NCBI GenBank assembly: GCA_014651175.1 | Contig: BMWJ01000015.1 | Span: 1 to 64,000, forward strand | Direction: 5' to 3' | Length of the DNA stretch: 64,000 bases | Origin: Streptomyces clavifer | Lineage (GTDB): Bacteria; Actinomycetota; Actinomycetes; Streptomycetales; Streptomycetaceae | Notes under the pieces: model-generated | What the model saw: the letters and a program-made list of their open reading frames with translations, nothing else | Told to the model about the DNA's origin: nothing | The model's database searches: none | Shown: in pieces, positions 7,758-16,550 of the stretch | Layout of the letters: each line of letters starts with the position of its first letter | How positions within the stretch are numbered: position 1 is the first letter of the stretch | Translations under genes and position numbers: made by a program

Positions 7758-8510
7758 TCAGCCTCGGCCCACGAACGGCATCCCGGTCGCCAGCACCGTC
7801 GCGAACTGCACATTGGCCTCCAGCGGCAGTTCCGCCATGTGCAGGACCGTCCGGGACACGTCGGCCGCCGCCATCACCGGCTCGACGGCCACCTCCCCGT
7901 TGGCCTGGAGGGTCCCCGTTCGCATCCGCTCCGTCATGTCCGTGGCCGCGTTGCCGATGTCGATCTGCCCGCAGGCGATGCGGTACGGGCGGCCGTCCAG
8001 CGACAGGGACTTCGTCAGGCCCGTGACGGCGTGCTTCGTCGCCGTGTACGCGATCGAGTGCGGGCGCGGCGCGTGGGCGGAGACCGAACCGTTGTTGATG
8101 ATCCGGCCGCCCCGTGGCTCCTGCTCCTTCATCAGCCGGAACGCCGCCTGCGCGCACAGGAAGGCCCCCGTCAGATTGACGGCCACCACCGCCCGCCAGT
8201 CCTCGTACGCGATGTCCTCGACCGGAACCGCGCGCGGACCGAACGTCCCCGCGTTGTTGAAGAGCAGGTCGAGGCGGCCGAAGCGGTCCCGGACGGTGGC
8301 GAAGAGCGCCGCCACCCCGTCCGGGTCGCTCACGTCCGTCGGCACGCACACCGCCCCACCCGGCGCGGCGGCGGCGGTCTCCTCCAGTGCCTCCGCCCGC
8401 CGCCCGGCCAGCACCACCGTCCAGCCCGCCTCCGCGAGCGTGAGGGCGACGGCCCTGCCGATGCCCGATCCCGCACCCGTGACGACAGCGATTCTCTGCT
8501 CAGCGTTCAT
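7758..8510 (-). CDS. SDR family NAD(P)-dependent oxidoreductase
   Basis: A 250-residue classical short-chain dehydrogenase/reductase. It has the Rossmann motif TGAGSGIGR at residues 11-19, NNAG after the fourth strand, the catalytic Ser in [13 protein letters not shown], and the YTATK (Tyr-x3-Lys) motif. The start at [10 protein letters not shown] is the usual position just before the first beta strand; the 13 extra upstream codons are unlikely to be translated. It stands alone, divergent from the phosphatase gene at 8653. The substrate is unknown. All catalytic residues are present, so it should be active. Confidence 0.9.
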   Translation of the reverse strand: MNAEQRIAVVTGAGSGIGRAVALTLAEAGWTVVLAGRRAEALEETAAAAPGGAVCVPTDVSDPDGVAALFATVRDRFGRLDLLFNNAGTFGPRAVPVEDIAYEDWRAVVAVNLTGAFLCAQAAFRLMKEQEPRGGRIINNGSVSAHAPRPHSIAYTATKHAVTGLTKSLSLDGRPYRIACGQIDIGNAATDMTERMRTGTLQANGEVAVEPVMAAADVSRTVLHMAELPLEANVQFATVLATGMPFVGRG

Positions 8511-8652
8511 GGCCCGGCAGCGTACGGGAGGTTTCGCGGCGTACGGCATCCGGTTCTCATCGCACCGCCATAAGGATGTTGTGTACCCGCCAACGGAACG
8601 TCGTCACCCCGCACTCCAATGCCTCTGACAACATCCGGCACCGGAGGGGCAC

Positions 8653-10317
8653 ATGACAGCCGTACAGATCAGCAGTTCGCCCGGTCAGGGGCATTCCGCG
8701 GAGCTGCGGGCCGCCGCCCGGCGGATCGGAGCCGGGGTGGACCGCCGCAGGTTCCTCACCGTCACCGGTGCCGCCGCCGCGCTGGCCTTCGCCGTCAACC
8801 TTCCGTCCGCCGGGGTCGCGGGCGCCGCCGAGCTCGACGCCCGGAGGATCACCGAGGACCCCTTCACCCTCGGAGTGGCCTCCGGCGACCCGTTGCCCGA
8901 CTCCGTCCTCCTGTGGACGAGACTCGCCCCCCGCCCCTACGAGGCCGACGGAGGACTGCCCGCAGCCCGGATCCGGGTCCGCTGGGAGATCGCCCGCGAC
9001 GAGCGCTTCACCCGCGCCGTCCGGCGCGGCACCGTCACCGCCCATCCGGAGTTCGGCCACAGCGTCCGCGCCGACGTCAGGGGCCTCGCCCCCGACCGGG
9101 CGTTCTTCTACCGCTTCCGGGTGGGCGACTGGACCAGCCCCGCCGGCCGCACCCGGACCGCACCCGCCCGCGGTGCCCGCAACAGCTCCCTGACCCTGGC
9201 CGCCGTCTCCTGCCAGGCCTACCACGACGGCTACTTCACGGCCTACCGGCACCTCGCCGCGGAGGACGTCGACGTGGTCTTCCACCTCGGCGACTACCTC
9301 TACGAGTACGCGGTCACCGCCACCGGCGGCGCCCGCGGCTACACCGACCGCGTCCTGCCGGCCCACTACAACCGCGAGACGGTGACGCTGGAGGACTACC
9401 GGATGCGGTACGGCCTCTACAAGTCGGACCCCGACCTGCGGGCCGCCCACGCCGCGCACCCCTTCGTCGTCACCTGGGACGACCACGAGACCGAGAACAA
9501 CTACGCGGGCGGGACTCCCGAGAACAGCGTGCCGCCGGAGGAGTTCCTGCTGCGCAGGGCCGCCGCCTACCGGGCCTACTGGGAGAACCAGCCGCTGCGC
9601 GCCCCGCAGCGCCCCACCGGTCCCGACATGCGGCTCTACCGCCGCCTGCAGTTCGGCCGGCTCGCGCAGTTCGACATACTCGACACCCGCCAGTACCGCA
9701 GCAACCAGGCGTACGGCGACGGCTGGAAGGTCCCCGGACCGGAGTCCGAGGACCCGGCGCGCACCATGACGGGCGCCGCCCAGGAGCGCTGGCTGCTCGA
9801 CGGCTGGAAGGACTCGGACGCCCGGTGGAACGTCGTACCGCAGCAGGTCACCTTCGCCCGGCGGCGCGACGTGCCGACCGACGCCTACAAGCTGTCCATG
9901 GACTCGTGGGACGGCTATCCGGCCTCCCGGCAGCGGATCCTGGCCGGAGCGGAGGCCGCCGGGATCGACAACCTGATGGTGCTGACCGGTGACGTGCACG
10001 TCGGCTACGGCTTCGACCTGAAGAAGGACTTCGACGACCCGGCCTCCCGGACCCTCGGCACGGAGATCGTGGCCACCTCGATCTCCAGCGGCAAGGACGG
10101 CGCCGAGAAGCCCGCCAACTGGAACAACCTGACGCGGGCGAACCCGCACATGAAGTTCTACGACGGCCGCCGCGGCTACGCGCTCGTCACCCTCGGCGCG
10201 GACCAGGCGCGCGCCGACTTCCGCACGGTGCCGGCCGTGACCACCCCCGGCGCGCCCGTGACCACGGCCGCGTCCTTCGTCACCGAGGCCGGGCACCAGG
10301 GGCTTACCCCCGCGTGA
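8653..10317 (+). CDS. phoD: Alkaline phosphatase D family protein (PhoD-like), Tat-exported
   Basis: A 554-residue metallophosphoesterase releasing phosphate from mono- and diesters outside the cell. The N-terminus has a twin-arginine signal (DRRRFLTVTGAA, residues 30-41), followed by the PhoD N-terminal domain (FTLGVASGDPLPDSVLLWTRL) and the catalytic domain (AVSCQAYHDGYFTAY, FHLGDYLYEYA, VVTWDDHETENNYAG, LTGDVHVGYG), which carries the metal ligands. GGAGGGG precedes the ATG. Phosphate regulation by PhoP is usual for this family, but I do not see a convincing tandem PHO box upstream. A short hairpin follows the stop. Confidence 0.92.
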   Translation: MTAVQISSSPGQGHSAELRAAARRIGAGVDRRRFLTVTGAAAALAFAVNLPSAGVAGAAELDARRITEDPFTLGVASGDPLPDSVLLWTRLAPRPYEADGGLPAARIRVRWEIARDERFTRAVRRGTVTAHPEFGHSVRADVRGLAPDRAFFYRFRVGDWTSPAGRTRTAPARGARNSSLTLAAVSCQAYHDGYFTAYRHLAAEDVDVVFHLGDYLYEYAVTATGGARGYTDRVLPAHYNRETVTLEDYRMRYGLYKSDPDLRAAHAAHPFVVTWDDHETENNYAGGTPENSVPPEEFLLRRAAAYRAYWENQPLRAPQRPTGPDMRLYRRLQFGRLAQFDILDTRQYRSNQAYGDGWKVPGPESEDPARTMTGAAQERWLLDGWKDSDARWNVVPQQVTFARRRDVPTDAYKLSMDSWDGYPASRQRILAGAEAAGIDNLMVLTGDVHVGYGFDLKKDFDDPASRTLGTEIVATSISSGKDGAEKPANWNNLTRANPHMKFYDGRRGYALVTLGADQARADFRTVPAVTTPGAPVTTAASFVTEAGHQGLTPA

Positions 10318-10339
10318 CCCGGCCCCGCCGTCGGCCGGG
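10318..10339. terminator. Small bidirectional terminator between convergent genes
   Basis: CCCGGCC/GGCCGGG arms with an 8-nt loop fill the 26-bp gap between the convergent phosphatase and dehydrogenase genes. Confidence 0.5.
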
Positions 10340-10343
10340 ACGG

Positions 10344-11351
10344 TCAGACGAGGTCGTCCGCCGGATAGCGGACGCCGACGCGTTCACGTACCGCGTCGAG
10401 CGTCCGCATCACGGCGAGCGAGCCGTCCAGCGGCACCAGCGGGGACTCCGTCTCACCCGCGCGCACCGCACGCATCACCTCGGCCGCCTCGAACTGCATG
10501 CCCGTGAGGCCCTCGGGGCCCGGGCCCGTGGTGATCTCCTCGGGCTCCCGGCCGGGCCGGTGCAGGACGAAGCGCTCCGGATGGAAGAAGCCCTGCGGGA
10601 AGTCGATCCGGCCGGCCGTGCCGGTGACCGACGCCGTGGTGGGCAGGTCACCCACGATCGAGCAGCTCAGCAGCGCCGTGGCCCCCGACTCCCAGCCCAG
10701 GAGCATCCCGGTGTTCAGGTCGACGCCCTCCGGGGACAGCAGCGCGTCTGCCTGCACCCGGTCCGGCTCACCCAGCAGCAGCTGCGCGAACGCCACCGGA
10801 TAGACGCCGAGGTCCAGCAGCGCACCGCCGCCCAGGGCGGGATCCCGCAGCCGGTGCTCGGCGCCGAAGGTGCCCAGGAAACCGAAGTCGGCCTGCACCG
10901 TGCGGATCTCGCCGATGGCGCCGTCCCGCACCAGCTCGGTCATCCGGCGGATCAGCGGATTGCAGTACGTCCACATGGCCTCCATCAGGAACACCCCGTG
11001 CTCCCGGGCCAGGGCCACCAGCTCCCGCGCCTCCCGCGCGTTGAGCGTGAACGCCTTCTCGCACAGCACGTGCTTCCCGGCCTCCAGTGCCAGCCCGGCC
11101 GCCTCCCGGTGCGCGGAGTGCGGCGTGGCCACGTAGACGACATCGATGTCGTCGTCGGCGACGAGCTCCGCCCAGCTGCCGTACGCCCGCTCGATCCCGA
11201 ACCGGTCGGCGAACACCTTGGCGGACGCCTCCGAACGGGAGCCCACCGCCACGACCTCGGCCCCGGAGTCCTTCATCGCCAGCAGGTCCGCCGTGAACGT
11301 GGCGGCTATGCCGCCCGTCGCCAGAACACCCCAACGCACAGTCCCGCTCAT
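10344..11351 (-). CDS. Gfo/Idh/MocA family oxidoreductase
   Basis: A 335-residue NAD(P)-dependent sugar or inositol dehydrogenase. The N-terminal Rossmann domain begins WGVLATGGIA, slightly degenerate for the GxGxxG turn. VATPHSAHREAA follows, and the catalytic EKAF (Lys99) lies in HVLCEKAFTLNA. The C-terminal alpha/beta domain has GGGALLDLGVYPVAF with the conserved Asp. The start at MSGTVRWG is the natural one; an 11-codon extension upstream lacks a ribosome site. It stands as a single gene convergent with the phosphatase gene, and the substrate cannot be deduced. Confidence 0.9.
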   Translation of the reverse strand: MSGTVRWGVLATGGIAATFTADLLAMKDSGAEVVAVGSRSEASAKVFADRFGIERAYGSWAELVADDDIDVVYVATPHSAHREAAGLALEAGKHVLCEKAFTLNAREARELVALAREHGVFLMEAMWTYCNPLIRRMTELVRDGAIGEIRTVQADFGFLGTFGAEHRLRDPALGGGALLDLGVYPVAFAQLLLGEPDRVQADALLSPEGVDLNTGMLLGWESGATALLSCSIVGDLPTTASVTGTAGRIDFPQGFFHPERFVLHRPGREPEEITTGPGPEGLTGMQFEAAEVMRAVRAGETESPLVPLDGSLAVMRTLDAVRERVGVRYPADDLV

Positions 11352-11431
11352 GCCGCCCGCCTCACAGAAAAAGGTATCGACCACTACGACTGACCTGAGA
11401 GCATAGATGCGGATTCAACGAAGCGGAGACG

Positions 11432-12766
11432 ATGATGCCGGACAGCGGCGTGAGCCGGGCCCAGCAGGAACGACACGAAGAACACACGGTCCACGTACCC
11501 CCACCGACCCTCCCCGGCGCCGCCACCGTCACCGCTGCCGCGCGGCGCGCCGGACTCCTGGTCACCCTGGTCCTCGGCGGGCTCACCGCCCTGCCGCCCC
11601 TGTCCATGGACATGTACCTGCCGGCGCTGCCCGCGGTCACCGACTCGCTGCACGCCCCGGCCTCGACCGTCCAGCTCACCCTGACCGCCTGTCTCACCGG
11701 CATGGCCCTCGGCCAGCTCGTCGCGGGGCCGATGAGCGACCGCTGGGGCCGGCGCAAGCCGCTGCTCCTCGGCATGATCGTCTACGTGATCGCCACCGCG
11801 ATCTGCGCCTTCGCCCCCTCCGCGGAACTCCTCATCGGCTTCCGCCTGCTGCAGGGCCTGGCCGGCGCGGCCGGCATCGTCATCTCCCGGGCCGTGGTGC
11901 GCGACCTCTACGACGGCGACGAGATGGCCAGGTTCTTCTCGACCCTGATGCTCATCTCGGGTGTCGCCCCCGTCATCGCGCCCGTGATCGGCGGACAGGT
12001 CCTGCGGTTCACCGACTGGCGCGGCATCTTCGCCGTCCTGACCGTCGTCGGCGTCCTGCTCACCCTCGTCGTCTGGAAGTGGCTGCACGAGACGCTGCCC
12101 GAGTCGCAGCGGCACACCGGCGGCGTCGGTGACGCCCTGCGCACCATGCGCGGACTGCTGGCCGACCGGGTGTTCACCGGCTACATGGTCGCGGGCAGCC
12201 TCGCCTTCGCCGCGCTCTTCGCCTACGTAGCGGCCTCGCCCTTCGTCGTGCAGGAGATCTACGGCGCCTCGCCGCAGACCTTCAGCCTGCTCTTCGGGAT
12301 CAACTCGATCGGCCTGATAGCCGTCGGCCAGATCAACGGCAAGATCCTGGTCGGCCGGGTCAGCCTCGACAAGGCACTCGGCTTCGGCCTCGCGGTCATC
12401 TCGCTGGCCGCGATCGCCCTGCTGCTGATGACCTCCGGAGTCTTCGGCGACGTCGGCCTGCTGCCGGTGGCCGCCGGGCTGTTCGTGCTCATGTCGGCCA
12501 TGGGCCTGGCCATGCCCAACACCAACACCCAGGCCCTGATGCGGACGCGCCACGCCGCCGGGTCGGCCTCCGCCCTGCTCGGTACGTCGTCGTTCCTCAT
12601 CGGCGCCATCGCCTCACCGCTCGTCGGCATCGCGGGCGAGCGGACGGCCGTGCCCATGGCCGTGGTGCAGGTCGTCTGCGCCCTGTCCGCCATGGCCTGC
12701 TTCCTGGTGCTGTGCAGGCCGTGGCGGAACAGGCCCGGGCTGCGGGATCAGCCGACGCGCGGATAA
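11432..12766 (+). CDS. Bcr/CflA family multidrug efflux MFS transporter
   Basis: A 444-residue, 12-segment drug:proton antiporter of the Bcr/CflA group (bicyclomycin/chloramphenicol-type exporters). A hydrophilic leader of about 38 residues precedes TM1, which ends with the signature PLSMDMYLPALPAVT. Motif A is GPMSDRWGRRKPLLLG, and the D/R pair of motif B lies in GFRLLQGLAGAAG. GGAG lies just upstream of two tandem ATGs; the first is used here. No regulator gene is adjacent. A perfect stem-loop terminator follows the stop codon. Confidence 0.9.
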   Translation: MMPDSGVSRAQQERHEEHTVHVPPPTLPGAATVTAAARRAGLLVTLVLGGLTALPPLSMDMYLPALPAVTDSLHAPASTVQLTLTACLTGMALGQLVAGPMSDRWGRRKPLLLGMIVYVIATAICAFAPSAELLIGFRLLQGLAGAAGIVISRAVVRDLYDGDEMARFFSTLMLISGVAPVIAPVIGGQVLRFTDWRGIFAVLTVVGVLLTLVVWKWLHETLPESQRHTGGVGDALRTMRGLLADRVFTGYMVAGSLAFAALFAYVAASPFVVQEIYGASPQTFSLLFGINSIGLIAVGQINGKILVGRVSLDKALGFGLAVISLAAIALLLMTSGVFGDVGLLPVAAGLFVLMSAMGLAMPNTNTQALMRTRHAAGSASALLGTSSFLIGAIASPLVGIAGERTAVPMAVVQVVCALSAMACFLVLCRPWRNRPGLRDQPTRG

Positions 12767-12807
12767 CCCGGCAGGCGCAGGCGGTCCTTGGCCCGTCCGG
12801 CGGAACA

Positions 12808-12843
12808 CGCGGCTGCCGGACGGGGACTCGTCCGGCAGCCGCG
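12808..12843 (+). terminator. Stem-loop terminator after the Bcr/CflA gene
   Basis: A perfect 15-bp stem (CGCGGCTGCCGGACG / CGTCCGGCAGCCGCG) with a 6-nt loop, about 40 nt after the stop codon. Confidence 0.8.
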
Positions 12844-12900
12844 CGTTCGGTCCCGGTCCGTGCCGGACCACCGGGCTGCGGGGGGACGGTCCACTGCGCC

Positions 12901-12906
12901 TACAAT
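12901..12906 (+). promoter_or_regulatory. -10 element for a leaderless start
   Basis: TACAAT lies exactly 6 nt before the GTG at 12913, so the predicted transcription start coincides with the start codon. No ribosome-binding site is present. The -35 region is weak. Confidence 0.65.
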
Positions 12907-12912
12907 TCGGCG

Positions 12913-13914
12913 GTGAACGCCACCCTCCCCACCGCGGAAGCCCTGCGCACGGCCCTGGCCGCACTGCTCGACGGGCTGCCGCCCACCCAGGCCGCGCGCG
13001 CCGTCGACCGGCTCATCGCCAGCTATCGCGGGACCACCCCCACCGACGCCCCGGTCCTGCGCGACCGCTCGGACGTCGCCGCGTACGCCGCGTACCGGAT
13101 GCCCGCGACGTTCGAGGCCGTACGCGCCTGCCTCGCCGCGCTGCGCGAAGCCGCACCGGAGTGGGAGCCCGCCACGCACACCGACATCGGGGGCGGTACG
13201 GGCGCGGCGAGCTGGGCCGTCGCGGGGGCCTGGGACGGGCCGCGGACCACGGTCCTGGACTGGGCCGAGCCCGCCCTCGCCCTCGGCCGCGAGCTGGCCG
13301 ACGCCTCCGGCATCCCCGGGCTGCGCGCCGCCACCTGGGAGCGGGCCCGGATCGGGACGGCACTGGAGCTGGCGCCCACGGACCTGGTGACCGTCTCGTA
13401 CGTCCTCAAGGAGCTCACGCCCGCGGACCGGACCGCGCTGGTGGACGCCGCCGCGGACGCCGCCCGGGCCGTGGTGATCGTCGAACCGGGCACCCCCGAC
13501 GGCTACGACCGTGTCATCGAGGCCCGCGACCGGCTCGTCGCCGCCGGGCTGACCGTCGCGGCGCCGTGCCCGCACAGCGCCGCCTGCCCCATCGAACCGG
13601 GCAAGGACTGGTGCCACTTCTCGGCGCGGGTCAGCCGCTCCTCCCTGCACCGCCAGGTGAAGGGAGGTTCGCTCAGCCACGAGGACGAGAAGTTCAGCTA
13701 CGTCGTGGCGACCCGCTTCCCCACCGGCCCGGTGCGCGAGCGGGTCACCCGCAGGCCCCAGATCCGCAAGGGCCAGGTACTGCTGGAGCTCTGCACCCGG
13801 GACGAGGGCCTCCGGCGCGCCACGGTCACCAAGCGGCACGGCGAGCTGTACCGCGCCGCCCGGGACACCGCGTGGGGGGACCCCTGGCCGCCCCCCGCGC
13901 AGCGGGACCTCTAG
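12913..13914 (+). CDS. Small ribosomal subunit Rsm22-like methyltransferase
   Basis: A 333-residue member of the Rsm22 family, relatives of mitochondrial ribosome assembly factor METTL17/Rsm22. It has a SAM-binding Rossmann core (THTDIGGGTGAASWAVA). It also has the family Cys-rich signature (APCPHSAACPIEPGKDWCHFSARV), in which four cysteines may hold a metal or Fe-S cluster, and an RRPQIRKGQV segment near the C-terminus. The GTG is chosen because it matches the family N-terminus and has a -10 box directly upstream, implying leaderless translation. A role in small-subunit rRNA handling is inferred from the family. It ends on CTAG shared with the convergent gene. Confidence 0.87.
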   Translation: MNATLPTAEALRTALAALLDGLPPTQAARAVDRLIASYRGTTPTDAPVLRDRSDVAAYAAYRMPATFEAVRACLAALREAAPEWEPATHTDIGGGTGAASWAVAGAWDGPRTTVLDWAEPALALGRELADASGIPGLRAATWERARIGTALELAPTDLVTVSYVLKELTPADRTALVDAAADAARAVVIVEPGTPDGYDRVIEARDRLVAAGLTVAAPCPHSAACPIEPGKDWCHFSARVSRSSLHRQVKGGSLSHEDEKFSYVVATRFPTGPVRERVTRRPQIRKGQVLLELCTRDEGLRRATVTKRHGELYRAARDTAWGDPWPPPAQRDL

Positions 13915-14753
13915 ACCGCGCCCTCCCGGGGCGCGGGCCGGGGCCGCAGCTCCTGGGTGCAGCACTTCACGCTGCCGCCGCCCTTGAGCAGCTCGCCCAG
14001 ATCCATCGGCACCGGTTCGAAGCCCCGGTCCCGCAGCGGGTCCAGCAGCCCCGTGGCGGCCTGCGGGAGCAGCACGTGACGACCGTCGCTGACCGCGTTG
14101 AGGCCCAGCGCCACGGCGTCGGCCTCCTCGGCGACGAGCGCGTCCGGGAAGAGCCGGGCCAGCACGGCCCGGCTCCCCGGCGAGAACGCCCCCGGGTAGT
14201 ACATGACCTCGTCGGCCGCGTCGTCGAGGACGCACAGCGCCGTGTCCAGGTGGTAGTAGCGCGGGTCCACCAGATCCAGGCCGATCACCGGCCGCCCGAA
14301 GAACTCCTGTGCCTCGCCGTGGGACAGCGGACTGGAACGGAAGCCGCGCCCGGCCAGGAGGTACGAGGCGGTCACGGCGAAGTCGCCCTCGCCCTCGTTG
14401 ACATGGGCCGGCTCATGGATGTCGGTCCAGCCGTCGGTCCGGAACCACTCCCGGTGGGCCTCGGCCTCCGCGTACCGCTCCCGGTACGCGAACAGCGCGC
14501 CGAGCACCCGGCCGTCGATCACGGTGGCCCCGTTGGCGGCGAACACCATGTCGGGCAGGTCGGGGCGGGGGGTGAGCAGCTCGACGGTGTGGCCGAGCGA
14601 GCGGTACCGGTCGCGCAGATCCTCCCACTGGGTGTTGGCCAGGGGCAGGTCCACGGGTTTCGAGGGGTCCATCCACGGGTTGATGGAGTACGTGACCCTG
14701 AAGTGGGCCGGGGCGCACATCAGGTAGCGACGGGGGGTGGCGTCACGGTTCAA
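13911..14753 (-). CDS. Dimethylargininase/arginine deiminase-superfamily hydrolase
   Basis: A 280-residue amidinotransferase/dimethylarginine dimethylaminohydrolase-type enzyme that hydrolyses guanidino groups (arginine derivatives to citrulline or ornithine). Visible signatures are FRVTYSINPWMDPSKPVD, DMVFAANGATVIDGRV, HVNEGEGDF (acidic substrate ligands), the catalytic-His region (LDLVDPRYYHLDTALCVLDD) and the catalytic Cys near the end (GGGSVKCCTQELR). A TTG start is favoured because GAGGAG lies 6 nt ahead; an in-frame ATG at 14819 would add 22 residues. Arginine catabolism is the likely context. Its last bases overlap those of the convergent Rsm22 gene. Confidence 0.84.
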   Translation of the reverse strand: MNRDATPRRYLMCAPAHFRVTYSINPWMDPSKPVDLPLANTQWEDLRDRYRSLGHTVELLTPRPDLPDMVFAANGATVIDGRVLGALFAYRERYAEAEAHREWFRTDGWTDIHEPAHVNEGEGDFAVTASYLLAGRGFRSSPLSHGEAQEFFGRPVIGLDLVDPRYYHLDTALCVLDDAADEVMYYPGAFSPGSRAVLARLFPDALVAEEADAVALGLNAVSDGRHVLLPQAATGLLDPLRDRGFEPVPMDLGELLKGGGSVKCCTQELRPRPAPREGAV

Positions 14754-14933
14754 TGCAGGCTCCTCACGAACGGCAGCGGGGCTGCGGAACGGTGGGATGC
14801 GCACGGTCTGTGCGTGCATTCATGGTGCGCCGCTCCCGGCCGTTGCGCAGTGATCCGATCGGGTGGTTCACACGGGGGCGGTCGGGGGCGGCGCAGGCCG
14901 GAGCTCCGGACGCGGGCGGGACACACGGCAAGA

Positions 14934-14945
14934 CGATACGTATCG
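14934..14945. promoter_or_regulatory. Perfect palindrome, putative TetR operator
   Basis: CGATACGTATCG lies 12 bp before the -10-like TAGGTT (14958-14963) of the TetR gene, inside the -35/-10 spacer zone. This is an expected site for autorepression. Confidence 0.5.
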
Positions 14946-14969
14946 GACCGTGAGGTGTAGGTTGGGCGG

Positions 14970-15623
14970 ATGTCACCGCACAAGGCTCCCGACTCCAGCC
15001 GCCGCAGCGACCGCTCCCGCCGCGCGATCTACGACGCGGCCCTCGCCCTCGTCGGCGAGACGGGCTACGCGCGGACGACGATCGAGGGTATCGCCGCCCG
15101 CGCCGGGGTCGGCAAGCAGACGATCTACCGCTGGTGGCCCTCGAAGGCCGCCGTCCTCATGGAGGCGTTCCTCGACCTCGCGGCCCGGCAGGCCGAGGAG
15201 GCCGAGGGGGAGGGCGAGGGGGAGGGCGAGGGTGGGATCCCGGACACCGGGGACCTGGCGGCCGACCTCCGGCTCGTCCTGCGGGCCACCGTCGACGAAC
15301 TGAACGACCCCGCCATCGCGGGGCCCACCCGCGCGCTGACCGCCGAGGGCATCGTCGATCCCGACCTCGGCGCCCGGTTCGTCGAGCATCTGCTCGATCC
15401 GTCGATCCAGTTGTATGTCACACGCCTGCGCGCCGCGCAGGCGTCGGGCGAGCTGCGCGCGGACATCGATCCGCGCATCGCGCTGGAGCTGCTGATCGCC
15501 CCACTCACCCACCGCTGGCTGCTGAGAACCCTGCCGCTCACCCACGCGTACGCGGACGCGATCGTCGACTACGCCCTCGGAGGACTGTCCGCCGAGCCCC
15601 GAGGCGGAGCCCCCCGTCCATGA
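14970..15623 (+). CDS. TetR family transcriptional regulator with acidic EG repeat
   Basis: A 217-residue repressor. The helix-turn-helix domain is at residues 14-62 (RRAIYDAALALVGETGYART, IAARAGVGKQTIYRWWPSK), followed by a TetR_C-type ligand domain. Between helices 4 and 5 is an unusual acidic run of Glu-Gly dipeptides (residues about 79-89), coded by a near-perfect GAGGGC/GAGGGG repeat. TAGGTT lies 6 nt before the ATG with no Shine-Dalgarno, pointing to a leaderless mRNA. It is divergent from the dimethylargininase-like gene, which it may regulate; the operator-like palindrome upstream supports autoregulation. Confidence 0.88.
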   Translation: MSPHKAPDSSRRSDRSRRAIYDAALALVGETGYARTTIEGIAARAGVGKQTIYRWWPSKAAVLMEAFLDLAARQAEEAEGEGEGEGEGGIPDTGDLAADLRLVLRATVDELNDPAIAGPTRALTAEGIVDPDLGARFVEHLLDPSIQLYVTRLRAAQASGELRADIDPRIALELLIAPLTHRWLLRTLPLTHAYADAIVDYALGGLSAEPRGGAPRP

Positions 15624-15743
15624 CACCCGGTAGCCGACGTCCGCCTCTGCGTGGTGCTCCGGGGACCCCGCTTGGGGACTCTGGCCACTCCAGGAGCAGG
15701 ATGGTGGGACGATGGACAGGTAACCGCTGAGGTGAGGGGATAG

Positions 15744-16487
15744 ATGGGCGCCGATTCCGGCCGCTTTCGCGGCACAGAGAGCAGGATTTCCCAGTGGCTG
15801 CGCCGGCGGCCGAAACCACAGCCGGAAGCCGACGACGCGGCCCGGCTGGCGCTGCTCCTGGCCGTCGCCGAGGCAGGAATGCCGATCTCACCCGCCGCGC
15901 ATCCGTCCGGTTACCGATGTTCGTGCGAGCGCGTCGGCTGCCCCACCCCCGCCCGGCATCCCGTCTCGTTCGCCTGGCAGACGCAGTCCACGACCGACCG
16001 CGACCAGATCGAGCGCTGGGCCGAGGGACAGCCGCTGGCCAACTTCATCACGGCGACGGGCATGGTGCACGACGTGCTCGACGTCCCCCTCCCGGCCGGC
16101 CTGGCCGCCCTGGAGCGCCTCATCGAGGCGGGTGTCGACGTCGGTCCCGTGGCCCAGTCCGGTGATGACCGGATCCTCTTCTTCACCGCCACCCGCGGCA
16201 CCCCCGAGGACGAGGACGAGTGGTGGCCCTGCGAGCTGGACTGCCACCCGGAGACGATGGACGAACATCCGGGGCTCCGCTGGCACTGCCGCGGAAGCCA
16301 TGTCCTCCTGCCGCCGGCCCGGCTCCCCGGTGAGCTGGACGTGCACTGGATCCGCGGTCCGGAGAACCCGCTGCCGGATCCGCTGAACCTGCTGGAGACG
16401 CTCACCGACGCCTGTGCGCGGTACGCGGACTCGGCCGCGGCGAGCGATCTCGACCACGACGCGGTGGGCTGGCCGCTCAGCCGCTGA
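15744..16487 (+). CDS. Bifunctional DNA primase/polymerase (prim-pol) N-terminal-domain protein
   Basis: A 247-residue protein of the actinobacterial group annotated as bifunctional DNA primase/polymerase, N-terminal. Recognisable segments are ALLLAVAEAGMPISPAA, a Cys-containing CSCERVGCPTPARHPVSFAWQTQSTTD segment, the NFITATG block, and DVLDVPLPAGLAALERL (positions of the family Asp residues). It is shorter than replicative prim-pol proteins and lacks a helicase part. It sits alone with no phage genes, so a chromosomal accessory role is more likely than plasmid replication. A purine-rich GAGGGGATAG precedes the ATG. Catalytic activity is not established by sequence. Confidence 0.75.
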   Translation: MGADSGRFRGTESRISQWLRRRPKPQPEADDAARLALLLAVAEAGMPISPAAHPSGYRCSCERVGCPTPARHPVSFAWQTQSTTDRDQIERWAEGQPLANFITATGMVHDVLDVPLPAGLAALERLIEAGVDVGPVAQSGDDRILFFTATRGTPEDEDEWWPCELDCHPETMDEHPGLRWHCRGSHVLLPPARLPGELDVHWIRGPENPLPDPLNLLETLTDACARYADSAAASDLDHDAVGWPLSR

Positions 16488-16520
16488 GGACCGCCCCCGA
16501 CGGGCGGCGGCCCGAAGGGC

Positions 16521-16550
16521 AAGGGGCTCCTGCCGCGGTCAGGAGCCCTT
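16521..16550 (-). terminator. Terminator overlapping the stop codon of the lipoprotein gene
   Basis: AAGGGGCTCCTG and CAGGAGCCCTT pair with one bulged G around a short loop. The stem includes the TGA of the efe-linked lipoprotein gene and would end the leftward efe transcript. Confidence 0.55.

Noticed and set aside
8511..8652. PHO box upstream of the PhoD-type phosphatase gene
   Set aside because: Only isolated GTCACC-like words are present; no tandem 11-bp repeats as required for PhoP binding.
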